A stretch of 64,000 nucleotides of DNA, taken from contig CM032659.1 of the NCBI GenBank assembly GCA_019095985.1, positions 23,642,385-23,706,384 of the forward strand. Direction: 5' to 3'. The DNA is from Streblospio benedicti. Taxonomy: Eukaryota > Annelida > Polychaeta > Spionida > Spionidae. The stretch's first letter is position 1; the number at the start of each line of letters is the position of its first letter. Of the stretch, positions 50,743 through 61,935 are shown one piece after another. The notes below the pieces were generated by a model. It did not search any database. It was not told the origin of the DNA and saw only the letters and a program-made list of their open reading frames with translations. A program made the translations under genes and the position numbers.

Positions 50743-51118
50743 AATCGGTTGTATAGTTGTATGGTATAAGTCTCCTTTTGACACCATCCACACCAATATC
50801 GGCGCCGGTTTCGTTGGACCCACAGACTTTATTTGTCCCATCTCTGGTTATTATATGTTTTCAGTATCTGCGATGGCTAATTCTAATGGTATGGCACACT
50901 TAAGTGTAAATGTTGGAGGTGTTGACGGTCAAACTGGGCCCCGAATATTTACAAATAATGCAAACACTGCAAGTGCTTCTGGTACCTATGTAATGCATTG
51001 CGGTGATGGGGAGAAAGTTACGGTCATTAGTAATGATCACCATAGCAATAGGACCACTTCGCTGTTTGATAGTAATTACTGTAGCTTTTCGGGTTATCTG
51101 ATTTCCCTTGATGCTTAA
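50743..51118 (+). CDS. C1q-domain protein, terminal exon (5' partial)
   Basis: Encodes 124 residues after an acceptor (TTTTTCAAG, 50734-50742), ending TAA 51118. C1q/TNF jelly-roll features in order: aromatic start (IVVWYKSPF), NIGAGFVGPTDFICPISGYYMFSVS (strand with the GxYxF core), LSVNVGG, GDGEKVTVIS and the closing FSGYLIS. Such proteins are secreted lectin-like recognition molecules, often greatly multiplied in bivalves and other lophotrochozoans. The upstream exon with signal peptide was not found; the exon sits only 138 bp after the end of the foldback element, so the 5' part may lie beyond it or be lost. It could therefore be a live gene with a long first intron, or a displaced fragment. 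Confidence 0.8.
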
Positions 51119-51211
51119 AGATGAATTATTGTTCAATTGCGCAATTACCATCCTAAATTAAGGCTGGGAAGACTTAAATGTAATTAACTATGTGTGATAC
51201 TTTAAGTTTTC

Positions 51212-51225
51212 AATAAATGAATAAA
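51212..51225 (+). promoter_or_regulatory. Polyadenylation signals of the C1q gene
   Basis: AATAAATGAATAAA, two signals in line, begin 94 bases after the stop codon. This short spacing supports a real 3' end here. Confidence 0.6.
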
Positions 51226-52879
51226 CATATATTAACACCATATTATTCTTGCACTTTTCTTAATGCAATAACATTGTTCAACCACTTTTTATTCAGTAAT
51301 TTACACACCATTAATCAATATTGACTCCTTATTACATTAGACTTGATGCTTTTCAAATGTGACGATCCGACATGCAGCCAAATACTTCAAATGTTATTCC
51401 CTTATGCAAAACCTAGTAGAACACAGCACAGCTAGATCTCTATGACCATTAGTATGGGTCTGCTTCAATGTCAACTGCACCTGTAAATGTAGGGATGTCA
51501 CCAGGGGAGTGTGGCGGAGGGTATGGCGGCGGCAACTACATGTTGGTCCCTGTCTTCAGCTTGTACCACCGCCAATAACCCATTCTGATTGGTTGAGAGC
51601 TGTGCTAAATTATGCGATTGACACATTGCTAATAATTGACTGCACGTTGCTAAGGACTTACCTTGATTTTCTGCACGCGTGGAAACCACAGTCTAAACGA
51701 GACTAATAACGTGACGATATTTGTATAGCCGCTGACTTCGCATGGTCAAAGTGACATCGAGACCGTAACGAATGCGCATTTTTTTCATGACAGAATGGTA
51801 TTTGACCACTCGATTGTCGCTCAAAGGGCCCATCCACTTTTGGTGTGTTGATCACGGCCCTGTGAATGTGCTGACCCCAGGTCGCGGGAAAGCCAGGATT
51901 TGTTATCTCGAGACTTATTTTTTAACAATGAGGATAGTAACATATTTGTTTTTAATTTCTTAGTCCCTGCGTGCAGTCTGCTGGATCTTTTTTAGTATTA
52001 AATCTGGCAAATTCTCTGTTTGTGCTGTATTCGTCATTACAAATTGCATTACAATTAACGGTCAAATAACCACAATATTATCGTTAGTTTATAATAAGAT
52101 ATTTTTAAAACCTAAGTAAATATAATTATATACAGTAATATCACATAGTAGATGGAAACGTAAACTGAAAGTGGATGTTTATTTTATTTTATTTTATTTT
52201 TCTCAATGGGATAAGCTATGAGCCATCAAAACACAAAACTGATAATGATGGACAAGAATTTTTATTTTTTGGTAGAATTTCTGATCAACCTTAAGAGTTT
52301 GCATTATGACTTGTCAAAGAGCAGAATGTCCTTCTCAGCAGCATGTTGCATGTATTGGTATGGTTTATTTTTATTTTTAGTGTAAGTAGGCAAATACAAT
52401 GGTATCATTGGAAGATTAAACATAATATATTCACAGTCCAGCATATACTACAGAACATATATTAAAAGATCAATCGTAACAACTGTTGTCAAAGTATCTT
52501 TATATCTATATAAACATAAAACATCGGATAAATTAACATAAGAAAAATATATATCTACCTAATGTGTTAATGACTATGTATTTTGCAGCCTTATTTTGTT
52601 CAGATTTTTCTCTAATTTTTAGAATGTTGACATTGTAATATTAAAAAAAGAAAAAAAAATTTTGCCTCGTGAGGTCATGTATCGAGCGATTGAAATTTGA
52701 AAAAGAATAAAATAAAGTAGCGAAAAGTCAAAATTATTAGTACATACATTATTAAACAGTAAGAGTCAGAGGTAAAATGAATTATGTAATATGGTATCGA
52801 TGATGGCCGAGCCATTATGACATCTAATTCATGCCAATATCTTTTACGGAAGTATTTATTTTATGTGATGAATAGAAGA

Positions 52880-52975
52880 CGTCAACGATCTCACGGCTAC
52901 ATACGCAGTGTATGAATGAACATGGACTTGTATAGGTGTGAGTGATCAACCCGTAAAACCGACGATGAGAAGACG
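52880..52975. repeat. Diverged copy of a palindrome-arm segment
   Basis: TACGCAGT, ATGAACA(T/A)GGACTT, GTG(A)GTGATCAA and AAAACCGACGATG follow in the same order as at 59054-59126. The arms of the 58-62 kb palindrome thus belong to a repeat family with more than one insertion. Confidence 0.6.
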
Positions 52976-53164
52976 TATCAATGACATGTTATGATGTTTT
53001 TTATGTATATATTTTATCGGTCTTTTTCATGTATTTTCATTGGATATCGATCTCCAGAACTGCCTTGTAAAAATATGTTGTATCAGGACTGTCTGTATAC
53101 AGAATCTATAACTTGTATATGGGTTCTCAGCCGGGCTACATTTGCCCCATTTCAAAATACAGTA

Positions 53165-53235
53165 GAATCACTCAATTAGGACCACCTTGGGGACCAGTGT
53201 TAGGTGGTCTCAATAGGGAGGTTCAATAGAGGTTC
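53165..53235. repeat. Copy of the GGTGGTCT dispersed repeat
   Basis: Shares GGACCAGTGTTAGGTGGTCT with 17590-17610. See the entry at 24110-24265 for the family. Confidence 0.6.
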
Positions 53236-54687
53236 AGAGGTTTGATATTGAAGCTTTGTATTTTATATAATACACTCGAGACCCCCCTCAAGATAATACA
53301 ACACACACTTATCAATACTTGTTTATTTTAATGAAAATTTACATGTACATATAGTCAGAAAGTTATTGTCTATTTAACAAAGTGTGGTTGAATGATGAGC
53401 CAAGCGAGTAGATGAAAACATGGCACAGTAACACACCTTTGGCTTTCCTACTCCAGTGAGAAAATTAGACACAAAATTTTGCAAAGTGTTTATCACGATT
53501 TTTATCTATTACGTATGCAATTTACAATCATAATATTTAGTTTGTATGCATATAAAGTTCCTCATTTATTTTGGGGTTATTATTTGATGCACAAAAAAGT
53601 TTATCAATATTCAGTTTTACGGCTTTACACCATTAAAAAGGTTAAAATTCATATATAATATATTTAGAGTTTACATAAGTACAACATAATTTGATTAACA
53701 ACACCAAATGTTACAATATAATTCATACTAGATCTGCTAATATAAACATCATACATACATTGTGTATGTATTCAAATCAAATCATTTATTGTATTAGACA
53801 TAGAGACATCTCGCCACTACAAGCTATCATCTTATATCATATTCGTCAATGATATGACCAGAACCCCGAAATGGTGAAGATGACATAGAGTTAGTTATGT
53901 GCATATAGATAACAATTCAAAGACATATTTACAGTGTAAACATGGAGTTATCATAGGTATTACAAATATTTAAAATGTAAATTGTAAAAGTATATTTTAA
54001 AACATCTAAAAACCAGTTCCAACCAATTCATATTAATCAAACTTCTATAAATATGATAATTACTTGTAAAACATGCCTCTATCAGTCCATTCTCACTTCA
54101 CAATACCTATAATGGATAAAATTAAACATTCATATACTACCTCTAGTATGGTACAATCATTTCCGATATATTAACAAATCCAGCGTTGTAAGTCGTCTTC
54201 ACATTTTATGAGAGATCTGTCAGTTACGTACTAGTCAGTTCTTATTTTCCTCATTTGACTAACTTTAATAAATACAATGAATTGCATTAGTTGGTGACGT
54301 GGTCCTTGAATGGTATATCAAATAAGACAGTATTCGATGGGTTTTAGCAAGCGTGGATTCTTCATGGATTGGGTCACACTTTAGGTCACCTAATCAGTCA
54401 TGGATTGGTCACGCCATGTTTTGGTCTAGGATATTAGTACATATCGTCACTGTTATTGGTGTCAAATTATATTCACTACCTTGTTCACGTGGTATGGATG
54501 TAGAGATGTCTGCTCCGGCCTAGCAGGGACTAAACTTCAATTCAGAGATTATAAACTACACATTTTTATGTATATGGCTCAATTGTGTTACTTAAGTCTT
54601 AATCTAATTATCTATTTCATGTCAGTTAGCACGGTTCTGAATATGAGCCAAGTCCTATCCAAAATACAGCATGCACAGTTGAGGAGC

Positions 54688-56451
54688 TTAGGTAAGGGCA
54701 AAATAGAACCAGACTGGGAGGTTTCCCTCTGGCACTGACGATACACTGATGCTGCTGCCGGGAGCGATGACGACACAATCACCACCGCCACTTTGTGGAT
54801 GAAACCAGAAGGAGACACAGCCGGGTGTGTCCATGCATTTCTCCACACATCTAACTTTATTTGTTTCACGTGCAAAAGAATGCAAAAGAAATGGTGATAG
54901 CGGCATTTTTGTTGGCACTGCTGTGGCTCGTACGAGCTGTTTTGTTTTCTGCTTTCTCTCCAGTTCACATCGGGCTATCATGTCTTGCGTTGTCATGTTA
55001 GACCATAAGCGGCCATCACAGGCAGCATCATCATATTGAAATTCAGTCATCTTGGGACCTTCTTGTTTTAGCCACGCATTTTCACACTTACAAATATCTA
55101 CACTTCTCCTTATGTTGAGTCGTAAAGCAGCAATATTTTCATGCAGGATTGGCGGTAGGTGGGAAATACTAGTGTCCGAGATGTAGAGATATACGATTCT
55201 TTTTAGACCGTGAACAGGATGAGGGAAGCGTGCGAGATTCGGATTGTTGTGGAGGTGCAGACGTTCCAATTTGACGATAGTAAGAAAAGCTGCGTCACTC
55301 ACGTCAGTGAGCAGGTTGTTTTCCAGGTAGAGCGTCCTCAGTGTGCTGCTTGATGTGGACAAATTGGGGAAAGTGGTGAGAAGGTTACTGTGCAGAGACA
55401 GATGTTCCAATTGTGTTAGATGAACAAACACATCATCACTGATGTGTGTGATTTGATTTTTAGCCATGAAGATGGTCTTCAAAGTGCTACCGGATGCAGA
55501 GACATTTGGGAACGTGGCGAGAAGGTTATTGTACAGAGACAGATATTCCAATTGTGTTAGATGAATAAACACATCATCTCTGATGTGTGTGATTTGGTTA
55601 TCAGCCATAATGAGGGTCACCAAGGTGCTACAGGATGCAGAGAAATTGGGGACCGTGGTGAGAAGGTTGTTGTCCAGAAACAGGGATACCAATTGTGTTT
55701 GATGAACAAGCACATCACTGATGTGTGTGATTTGGTTATCAGCCAGATAGATGAATTTCAAAGTGTTACCGGATGCAGAGATGTTGGGTAACATGGTGAG
55801 AAGATTATTGTACAGAGAAAGAGATACCAATTGTGTTAGATGAATAAACACATCATCACTGATGTGCGTGATTTGGTTAATACTAAGGGCGAGAGTCGTC
55901 AAGGTGCTGCCTGATGTGGAAACATTGGGGAACGTGGTGAGAAGGTTGTTGTGCAGAGACAGAGATACCAATTGTGTTAAATGAATAAACACATCATCAC
56001 TGAAGTGTGAGATTTGGTTATTATCCAGATAGATGTACTTCAAGGTGTTACCGGATGCAGAGACATTGGGGAAAGTGGTGAGAAGGTTGTTCTTTACATA
56101 CAGACTTTCCAATGTTGTTAGGTGAATAATCATGTCATCACTGATGTGCGTGATTTGGTTATCGCTCAAAACGAGAGTCTTCAAGGTGCTGCCTGATGTG
56201 GACACATTGGGGAACGTGGTCAGCTGGTTGCTTTTCAGATTCAAACTGTTCAGGTTGGTGAATTGCGGGAGGTCTTTCGCATGATCTGATGTCATCCCAC
56301 ATGAGCTCATGTCGATTATCGTGGCATCAGAGGTGTAGTCTGACAATGAACACAGAGCGTTACAATACACCGCCACGAGGCTCAGCAGCAGCAGACTCCA
56401 CCGCATGAGGCGGGTAGCGTTACTTGCACCACAGTCTTTCATTCCAAACAC
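54688..56451 (-). CDS. Secreted leucine-rich-repeat protein with LRRCT cap and Cys-rich C-terminus, single exon
   Basis: 587 residues in one exon. A signal peptide follows Met16 (RWSLLLLSLVAVYCNA), so ATG 56406 may be the true start; ATG 56451 and 56442 are alternatives. About 13-15 LRRs run from residue 62 to 445 with consensus LxxLxLxxNxLTTFPN and LxxLxLxxNQITHISDD; pairs of LRRs form a 47-residue unit repeated seven times (residues 74-401). An LRRCT-like cap follows (CKCENAWL...C479...C495). The tail has four cysteines (VRCVEKCMDTPGCVSFWF...DC) in a pattern resembling a PAN/apple fold, suggesting ligand or carbohydrate binding. No C-terminal membrane segment is clear, so it is likely secreted, though GPI anchoring is not excluded. 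Role in recognition or matrix is inferred from architecture. One unit is a residue short (HISDVLVHQTQL). Confidence 0.92.
   Translation of the reverse strand: MFGMKDCGASNATRLMRWSLLLLSLVAVYCNALCSLSDYTSDATIIDMSSCGMTSDHAKDLPQFTNLNSLNLKSNQLTTFPNVSTSGSTLKTLVLSDNQITHISDDMIIHLTTLESLYVKNNLLTTFPNVSASGNTLKYIYLDNNQISHFSDDVFIHLTQLVSLSLHNNLLTTFPNVSTSGSTLTTLALSINQITHISDDVFIHLTQLVSLSLYNNLLTMLPNISASGNTLKFIYLADNQITHISDVLVHQTQLVSLFLDNNLLTTVPNFSASCSTLVTLIMADNQITHIRDDVFIHLTQLEYLSLYNNLLATFPNVSASGSTLKTIFMAKNQITHISDDVFVHLTQLEHLSLHSNLLTTFPNLSTSSSTLRTLYLENNLLTDVSDAAFLTIVKLERLHLHNNPNLARFPHPVHGLKRIVYLYISDTSISHLPPILHENIAALRLNIRRSVDICKCENAWLKQEGPKMTEFQYDDAACDGRLWSNMTTQDMIARCELERKQKTKQLVRATAVPTKMPLSPFLLHSFARETNKVRCVEKCMDTPGCVSFWFHPQSGGGDCVVIAPGSSISVSSVPEGNLPVWFYFALT
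55249..56232 (-). repeat. Seven tandem 141-bp units within the LRR gene
   Basis: Each unit encodes NNLLTTFPNVSxSG, then NQITHISDDVFIHLTQL. Units are very alike at DNA level, one being 138 bp. The order suggests recent unequal exchange or gene conversion. Confidence 0.9.
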
Positions 56452-57511
56452 ATGAGTAATCCGTCTAAATTTATAATGTCATTCGGTAATGGTGTTTGTT
56501 TGGTGAGCGGCCCAGACTGGTGGTGGCGATGCCGTTAGCAGTGTCTTATAGCCATGCGATCATGGACAGTGGGTGGGGCCAATGAGCGGCGGTGGGCGGG
56601 CCAGGAAGCGGCGCAAGCCATCGATCTATTACGTGGGATTTCACGGATGTGGGGTGTGGGGAAAAGCTTTAAAATTTGTGGGATGTTGGGAAATACATGT
56701 AGGTCCAAAAATCTAGGGATGTGGGAAATAATTTCATGACATCTGACGGCCTGAGTCAATCGATGTTCTATTGTTCTAAATCGTTCTGCGTGGCCTTAAT
56801 ATCTTGATGATTAGAGAAGAAAACCATGCTGACATGAGGTGAGTTAACGTATAGGATGTACATGCATAGGCGCATCTAAAGTTGGCAGATTAGACACAAG
56901 AAACGGCGAGGAGTGATTGAGGGATAAGTGAAGACCATCAGGGAAGATTGTCCCTCAACCGGAGACTTCACAAAATGGAGATACGATTCAAGTCCGCCGA
57001 TTGTCCCCGATAGCCCCAGATTCAAACCCACTAGCCCTGGATTGAGGCGATAACCGACCAAACATGAAAGATGGAAGTTAAGGAGTCATCATCTTTTAAT
57101 CTTCATACCATTTTATGTTAATATATCCAAAGTGGTGAATCAATGATCAACCTAGGTGTTAAATCTATACACACTATAGTGCAGCAACCCACCCTAACTG
57201 TTAAAACATGGAAAAAATACAAGGATTACGTTGTCATAAACATGATAAAGGCTGTTTCGCAATCAGGGTACCAGAACATTGTCTCACGAATACTCAAAAA
57301 TCATCTTTAAAATACCCCAACAAACCACCCAGAAAATTAATGTACTGTATCTCCTGGATAAAATCATATCATATCAATTAAAATCGTTTAAGACTCCAGT
57401 ATCAATTTATTAGATAGTCGTTCAGAGAAGTACTGGGACACCACTTTAAAAGTTCTCTTGCACTTTTCTCCCCTCGAGAAACTTCTCTGTTCGTCAAAGA
57501 GTGTAATACAA

Positions 57512-57531
57512 CACACACACACGCACGCACG

Positions 57532-57604
<73 letters not shown>

Positions 57605-57622
57605 ACACACACATACACACAA
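57512..57622. repeat. (CA)n microsatellite
   Basis: About 50 CA units with short CACG interruptions. Reading frames through it on either strand are repeat artefacts. Confidence 0.95.
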
Positions 57623-58153
57623 ATAAATAAAGAAGTTCTATAAGCAATGCTAGCATGGCCAATGCAATCTTTTGTTGTTGAAACATTGAATATTTTCTTA
57701 TTTATGATACAGACTATATTATTGTGGGACACGTGATGCGTTTGCTCTTTATGACTATGGCATACAGCAGTGGCAAAATACACGGAACAGCTCACCAAGC
57801 TGTTGACATGGACTCCATAGTCTACGTTACTCGTATTCAAGGAAACATGATATCAAAGAGTGATATGATCAAATACACTGGTCATACAGTATACGTAGTC
57901 ATATAGTCCACGCTAACACGGCCACAATAAAAAACATTTGCTTACCCTTTAAACTGGCAATGTGACAATGATACTTGAGATGATCATGGCAAACCACCTT
58001 ATAGGTGTAATACATTGTCCATTTAATAGTACTTTATCGTCTTATTGGCGGTCTGAATTCTGGCCATTTTAGTATATACCTGTATCATTAGTGTGTATAT
58101 AATGCGTCTTGACAAAATAGATTGTAATCAATACATCATGGGATTGTTTAAGC

Positions 58154-61100
58154 CACCTGGATATGGAACCCAATTGACGTTATCAGGACGGGAAGATTCG
58201 GATCGGCAGGGCTGGTGCTCCGTTGGTCCATTTCCGTCACGTTTCAGTACATAGTCCACGCTATTCGGTGTGCATAAAAAATAACGTGGCGGGCGTGAGG
58301 AGCCGGTCTCGTCTGTTTCACGTAGACGTGTTAGAGCACCATGACCCTTACTCCGACACGTCAGTTATAGTTCCACATACTGTAAACCCAGTGTTATTGC
58401 TGCGTTTTTGCACATACTAAGAACCCCAAATCATTTGAGAATAAATCGAGTGTTTAGAGACCGGCTGAATGCTCTAGATACTTATGATGATATAGGTCGT
58501 GCAACGTTTCAGACTATCAAGGCAACTTATTCTTGATCTGTATGATCAAATTGGGTATGATTTGTAACCCGCGACTCATAGAAACCATGCTATACCAGGA
58601 ATGCTTCAAATATTTTGTGCATTGGGATTTTTTATGCCAGTAAAAAATTTCTACGCAGTTGTTGGTGACTGTATCCATATACACAGGTCATCTGTTTTGC
58701 AGGAATTGTAGCACAGGTCACAAAGCGCTATATGTCAATTACGTCTAGCATGGTTCAAGGTTAATGAGCACTGGCCTACAGCATAGATATTTGTTAAACT
58801 GTCATGAATTGCTAGTATATAAATCATTTTCAAATTCTGGAAATATTTATGCATGTACTAAATATATATGAAAATAGACGTTTTGAATTCGAGGCCACCA
58901 TATCATGAATCCAGGCCACTAGATATTCAAACCTGGTAGTCGAAAGGGCCACCAGTTGGCACATCTTAATGTCAAGCCCTGCGGTGTAACATGTGACGTG
59001 TACTGTATTGGACGCAAACGGTAGATAGGCCTACTCGTCGTCATATTCACGACTTTATACGCAGTACATAGGTATGAACAAGGACTTTAAGGCAGTGTGG
59101 TGATCAAGCCGTGAAAACCGACGATGGTAGATGACATTGTCGGGATGTTTTATGCACACCCCCGCCGTGCGCCAGTGGATTTTTCCCGTCACGTTGTCGC
59201 CACCGTCATCGTTAAAATAATGCCGTGCAGGTAGATTCTTTGTGCACACCCGCCCAGTCAGTCCATCATGTGGTATATTTGTCAGCACAAGTGAGCGCCA
59301 GCAAACGCGTAACACTCGTGATAACACTCGTGCAGAGATAGGGTGATCTCAACACTATAATATACCATTACCCTAGCATGATTTGTTCGTTGCTCGTTGA
59401 CCTTCAATGATTCTAGAGCAAGAAAACGCTCTATGCAACAACCCCCGGCGTCACCTTATGACTTTGGCATCCTTGAGCAAAAAACAAAACAAAATAGCCG
59501 CATAAGCCGTCACGGTAATACAGATAAAGCGCATAACTTTCTAATTATTGCTGATAGAAAGTTACATTTAGCTAGTGTATTTATGTAAAATTCATTCATA
59601 TGCTTGAGTTTTACATAGATACACGGGACACATGACCCATCGTTGTGATGCAGGACCTGGTCAAAACTTGGCGAAATGTTTATCTAGAAGGTTGTTTGTG
59701 GCAGAGGGCTCCAGGGAGAGAAACTATTGACTAATATATGCATACACACCTAGTAATAGGTAATATGAGACAAGACAGTGCGAAAAGCAGGCATGTGGCT
59801 TGACACCAAGCAGTGAAAGATATGTACTAAATTTGTTTATTGCCCACGTACATGTATTTGTGTGCACTCGATATAGTCTCAAGCCTTCACACAGACACAA
59901 ACCCCTTCAAAATAACAAATAAAAATCTATCAAAATGTCCTCACATAGCAGCAATCAAAATGTAAACCATAGAGGCTCCATACATCAATATGGTGTTTCT
60001 CTCTACAGATACGTGGTCTCATACGTTCTACATATTCCCAAACCTTCTCACAAACACCAACCCCATCAAAATAACAAATAATAATCGGTCAAAATGTCCT
60101 CACATAGCTGCATTCAAAATGTAAGCCATAGAGGCGCCATACATCAATATGGTGTCTCTGCTTTGCCCATAGATATCATTGGTCTTTGCACTAAATTATA
60201 CTCTGTATAGCAAAAATACATCATTTGTTTGCACTAACTTGTAACGTAAACAAGTGGTCTGGGTGCTAATAAATACATGTACGTGGGCAATAAACAAATT
60301 TAGTACATATTTTTCACTGCTTGGTGTCAAGCCACATGCCTGCTTTTCGCACTGTCTTGTCTCATATTACCTATTATTAGGTGTGTATGCATATATTAGT
60401 CAATAGTTTCTCTCCCTGGAGCCCTCTGCCACAAACAACCTTCTAGATAAACATTTCGCCAAGTTTTGACCAGGTCCTGCATCCCAACGATGGTGCATGT
60501 GTCCCGTGTATCTATGTAAAACTCAAGTATATGAATGAATTTTACATAAATACACTAGCTAAATGTAACTTTCTATCAGCAATAATTAGAAAGTTATGCG
60601 CTTTATCTGTATTACCATGACGGCTTATGCGGCTATTTTGTTTTGTTTTTTGCTCAAGGATGCCAAAGTCATAAGGTGACGCCCGGGTTGTTGCATAGAG
60701 CGTTTTCTTGCTCTAGAATCATTGAAGGTCAACGAGCAACGAACAAATCACGCTAGGGTAATGGTACGTTATAGTGTTGAGATCACCCTATCTCTGCACG
60801 AGTGTTATCACGAGTGTTACGCGTTCACTGGCGCTCACTTGTGCAGACAAATATACCACATGATGGACAGACTGGGCGGGTGTGCATAAAGAATCTACCT
60901 GCACGGCATTATTTTAACGATGACGGTGGCGACAACGTGACGGGAAAACTGGCGTGCACGACGGGGTGTGCATAAAACATCCCGACAATGTAGTATCTAC
61001 CATCGTCGGTTTTCACGGCTTGATCACTCACACTGCCTTAAAGTCCTTGTTCATACCTATGTACTGCGTATACAGTCGTGAGATATGACGACGAGTAGGC

Positions 61101-61935
61101 CTATCTACCGTTTGCGTCAATACAGTACACGTCACATGTTACACCGCAGGGCTTGACATTAAGATGTGCCAACTGGTGGCCCTTTCGGACTACCAGGTTT
61201 GAATATCTAGTGGCCTGGATTCATGATATGGTGGCCCGAATTCAAAACGTCTATTTTCATATATATTTAGTACATGCATAAATATTTCGAATTTGAAAAT
61301 GATTTATATACTAGCAATTCATGACAGTTTAACAAATATCTATGCTGTAGGCCAGTGCTCATTAACCTTGAACCATGCTAGACGTAATTGACATATAGCG
61401 CTTGTGACCTGTGCTACAATTCTGCAAAACAGATGACCTGTGTATATGGATACAGTCACCAACAACTGCGTAGAAACTTCCACTGGCATAAAAATCCCAA
61501 TGCACAAAATATTTGAAGCATTCCTGGTATAGCATGGTTTCTATGAGTCGCGGGTTACAAATCATACCCAATTTGATCATACAGATCAAGAATAAGTTGC
61601 CTTGATAGTCTAAAACGTTGCACGATCTATGTATCATCATAAGTATCTAGAGCATTCAGCCTGTCTCTAAACACTCGATTTATTCTCAAATGATTTGGGG
61701 TTCTGAATATGTGCAAAAACGCAGCAATAACACTGGGTTTACAGTATGTGGAACTATAACTGACCTGTCAGAGTAAGGGTCATGGTGCTCTAACACGTCT
61801 ACGTGAAACAGACGAGACCGGCTCCTCACGCCCGCCACGTTATTTTTTATGCACACCAAATAGGGTGGACTAGGTACTGAAACGTGACGGAAATGGACCA
61901 ACGGAGCTCCAGCTCAATTGGGTTGCTTATCCAGG
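58154..61935. mobile_element. 3.8-kb near-perfect inverted repeat (large palindrome)
   Basis: Left arm about 58154-59860 and right arm about 60268-61935 are reverse complements at roughly 97 percent identity, with a spacer of about 0.4 kb. Arm ends carry ACCTGGATA and ACCCAATTGA; the outermost left arm has an extra insert of about 30 bp. No transposase, RT or host domain was recognised; short open frames in the arms (for example 59055-59327) are mirrored and unassigned. It may be a large foldback transposon or a recent inverted duplication. An assembly artefact is less likely because the arms differ at scattered single bases. Confidence 0.8.
59877..60165. repeat. Direct repeat in the palindrome spacer
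   Basis: Two copies of about 125 bp (59877-60005 and about 60041-60165) share CAAAATAACAAATAA, AAAATGTCCTCACATAGC and CATACATCAATATGGTGT, so the spacer is itself a tandem duplication in one orientation. Confidence 0.8.

Larger units (their letters stand above)
51226..54687. other. Gene-poor stretch between C1q exon and LRR gene
   Basis: No known gene. Contains AT microsatellites (52170-52200), a GGTGGTCT repeat copy at 53165-53235, a segment at 53775-53815 related to 15175-15195, and at 52880-52975 a diverged copy of part of the large palindrome arm (see 58154-61935). Confidence 0.55.

Noticed and set aside
51498-51706. Frames on both strands around a CCAAT-like motif
   Set aside because: No domain and no splice partners; not supported as a gene or promoter.
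57388-57840. 150-codon Cys/Val-rich open frame on the minus strand
   Set aside because: The core is the (CA)n repeat; the ends resemble no family.
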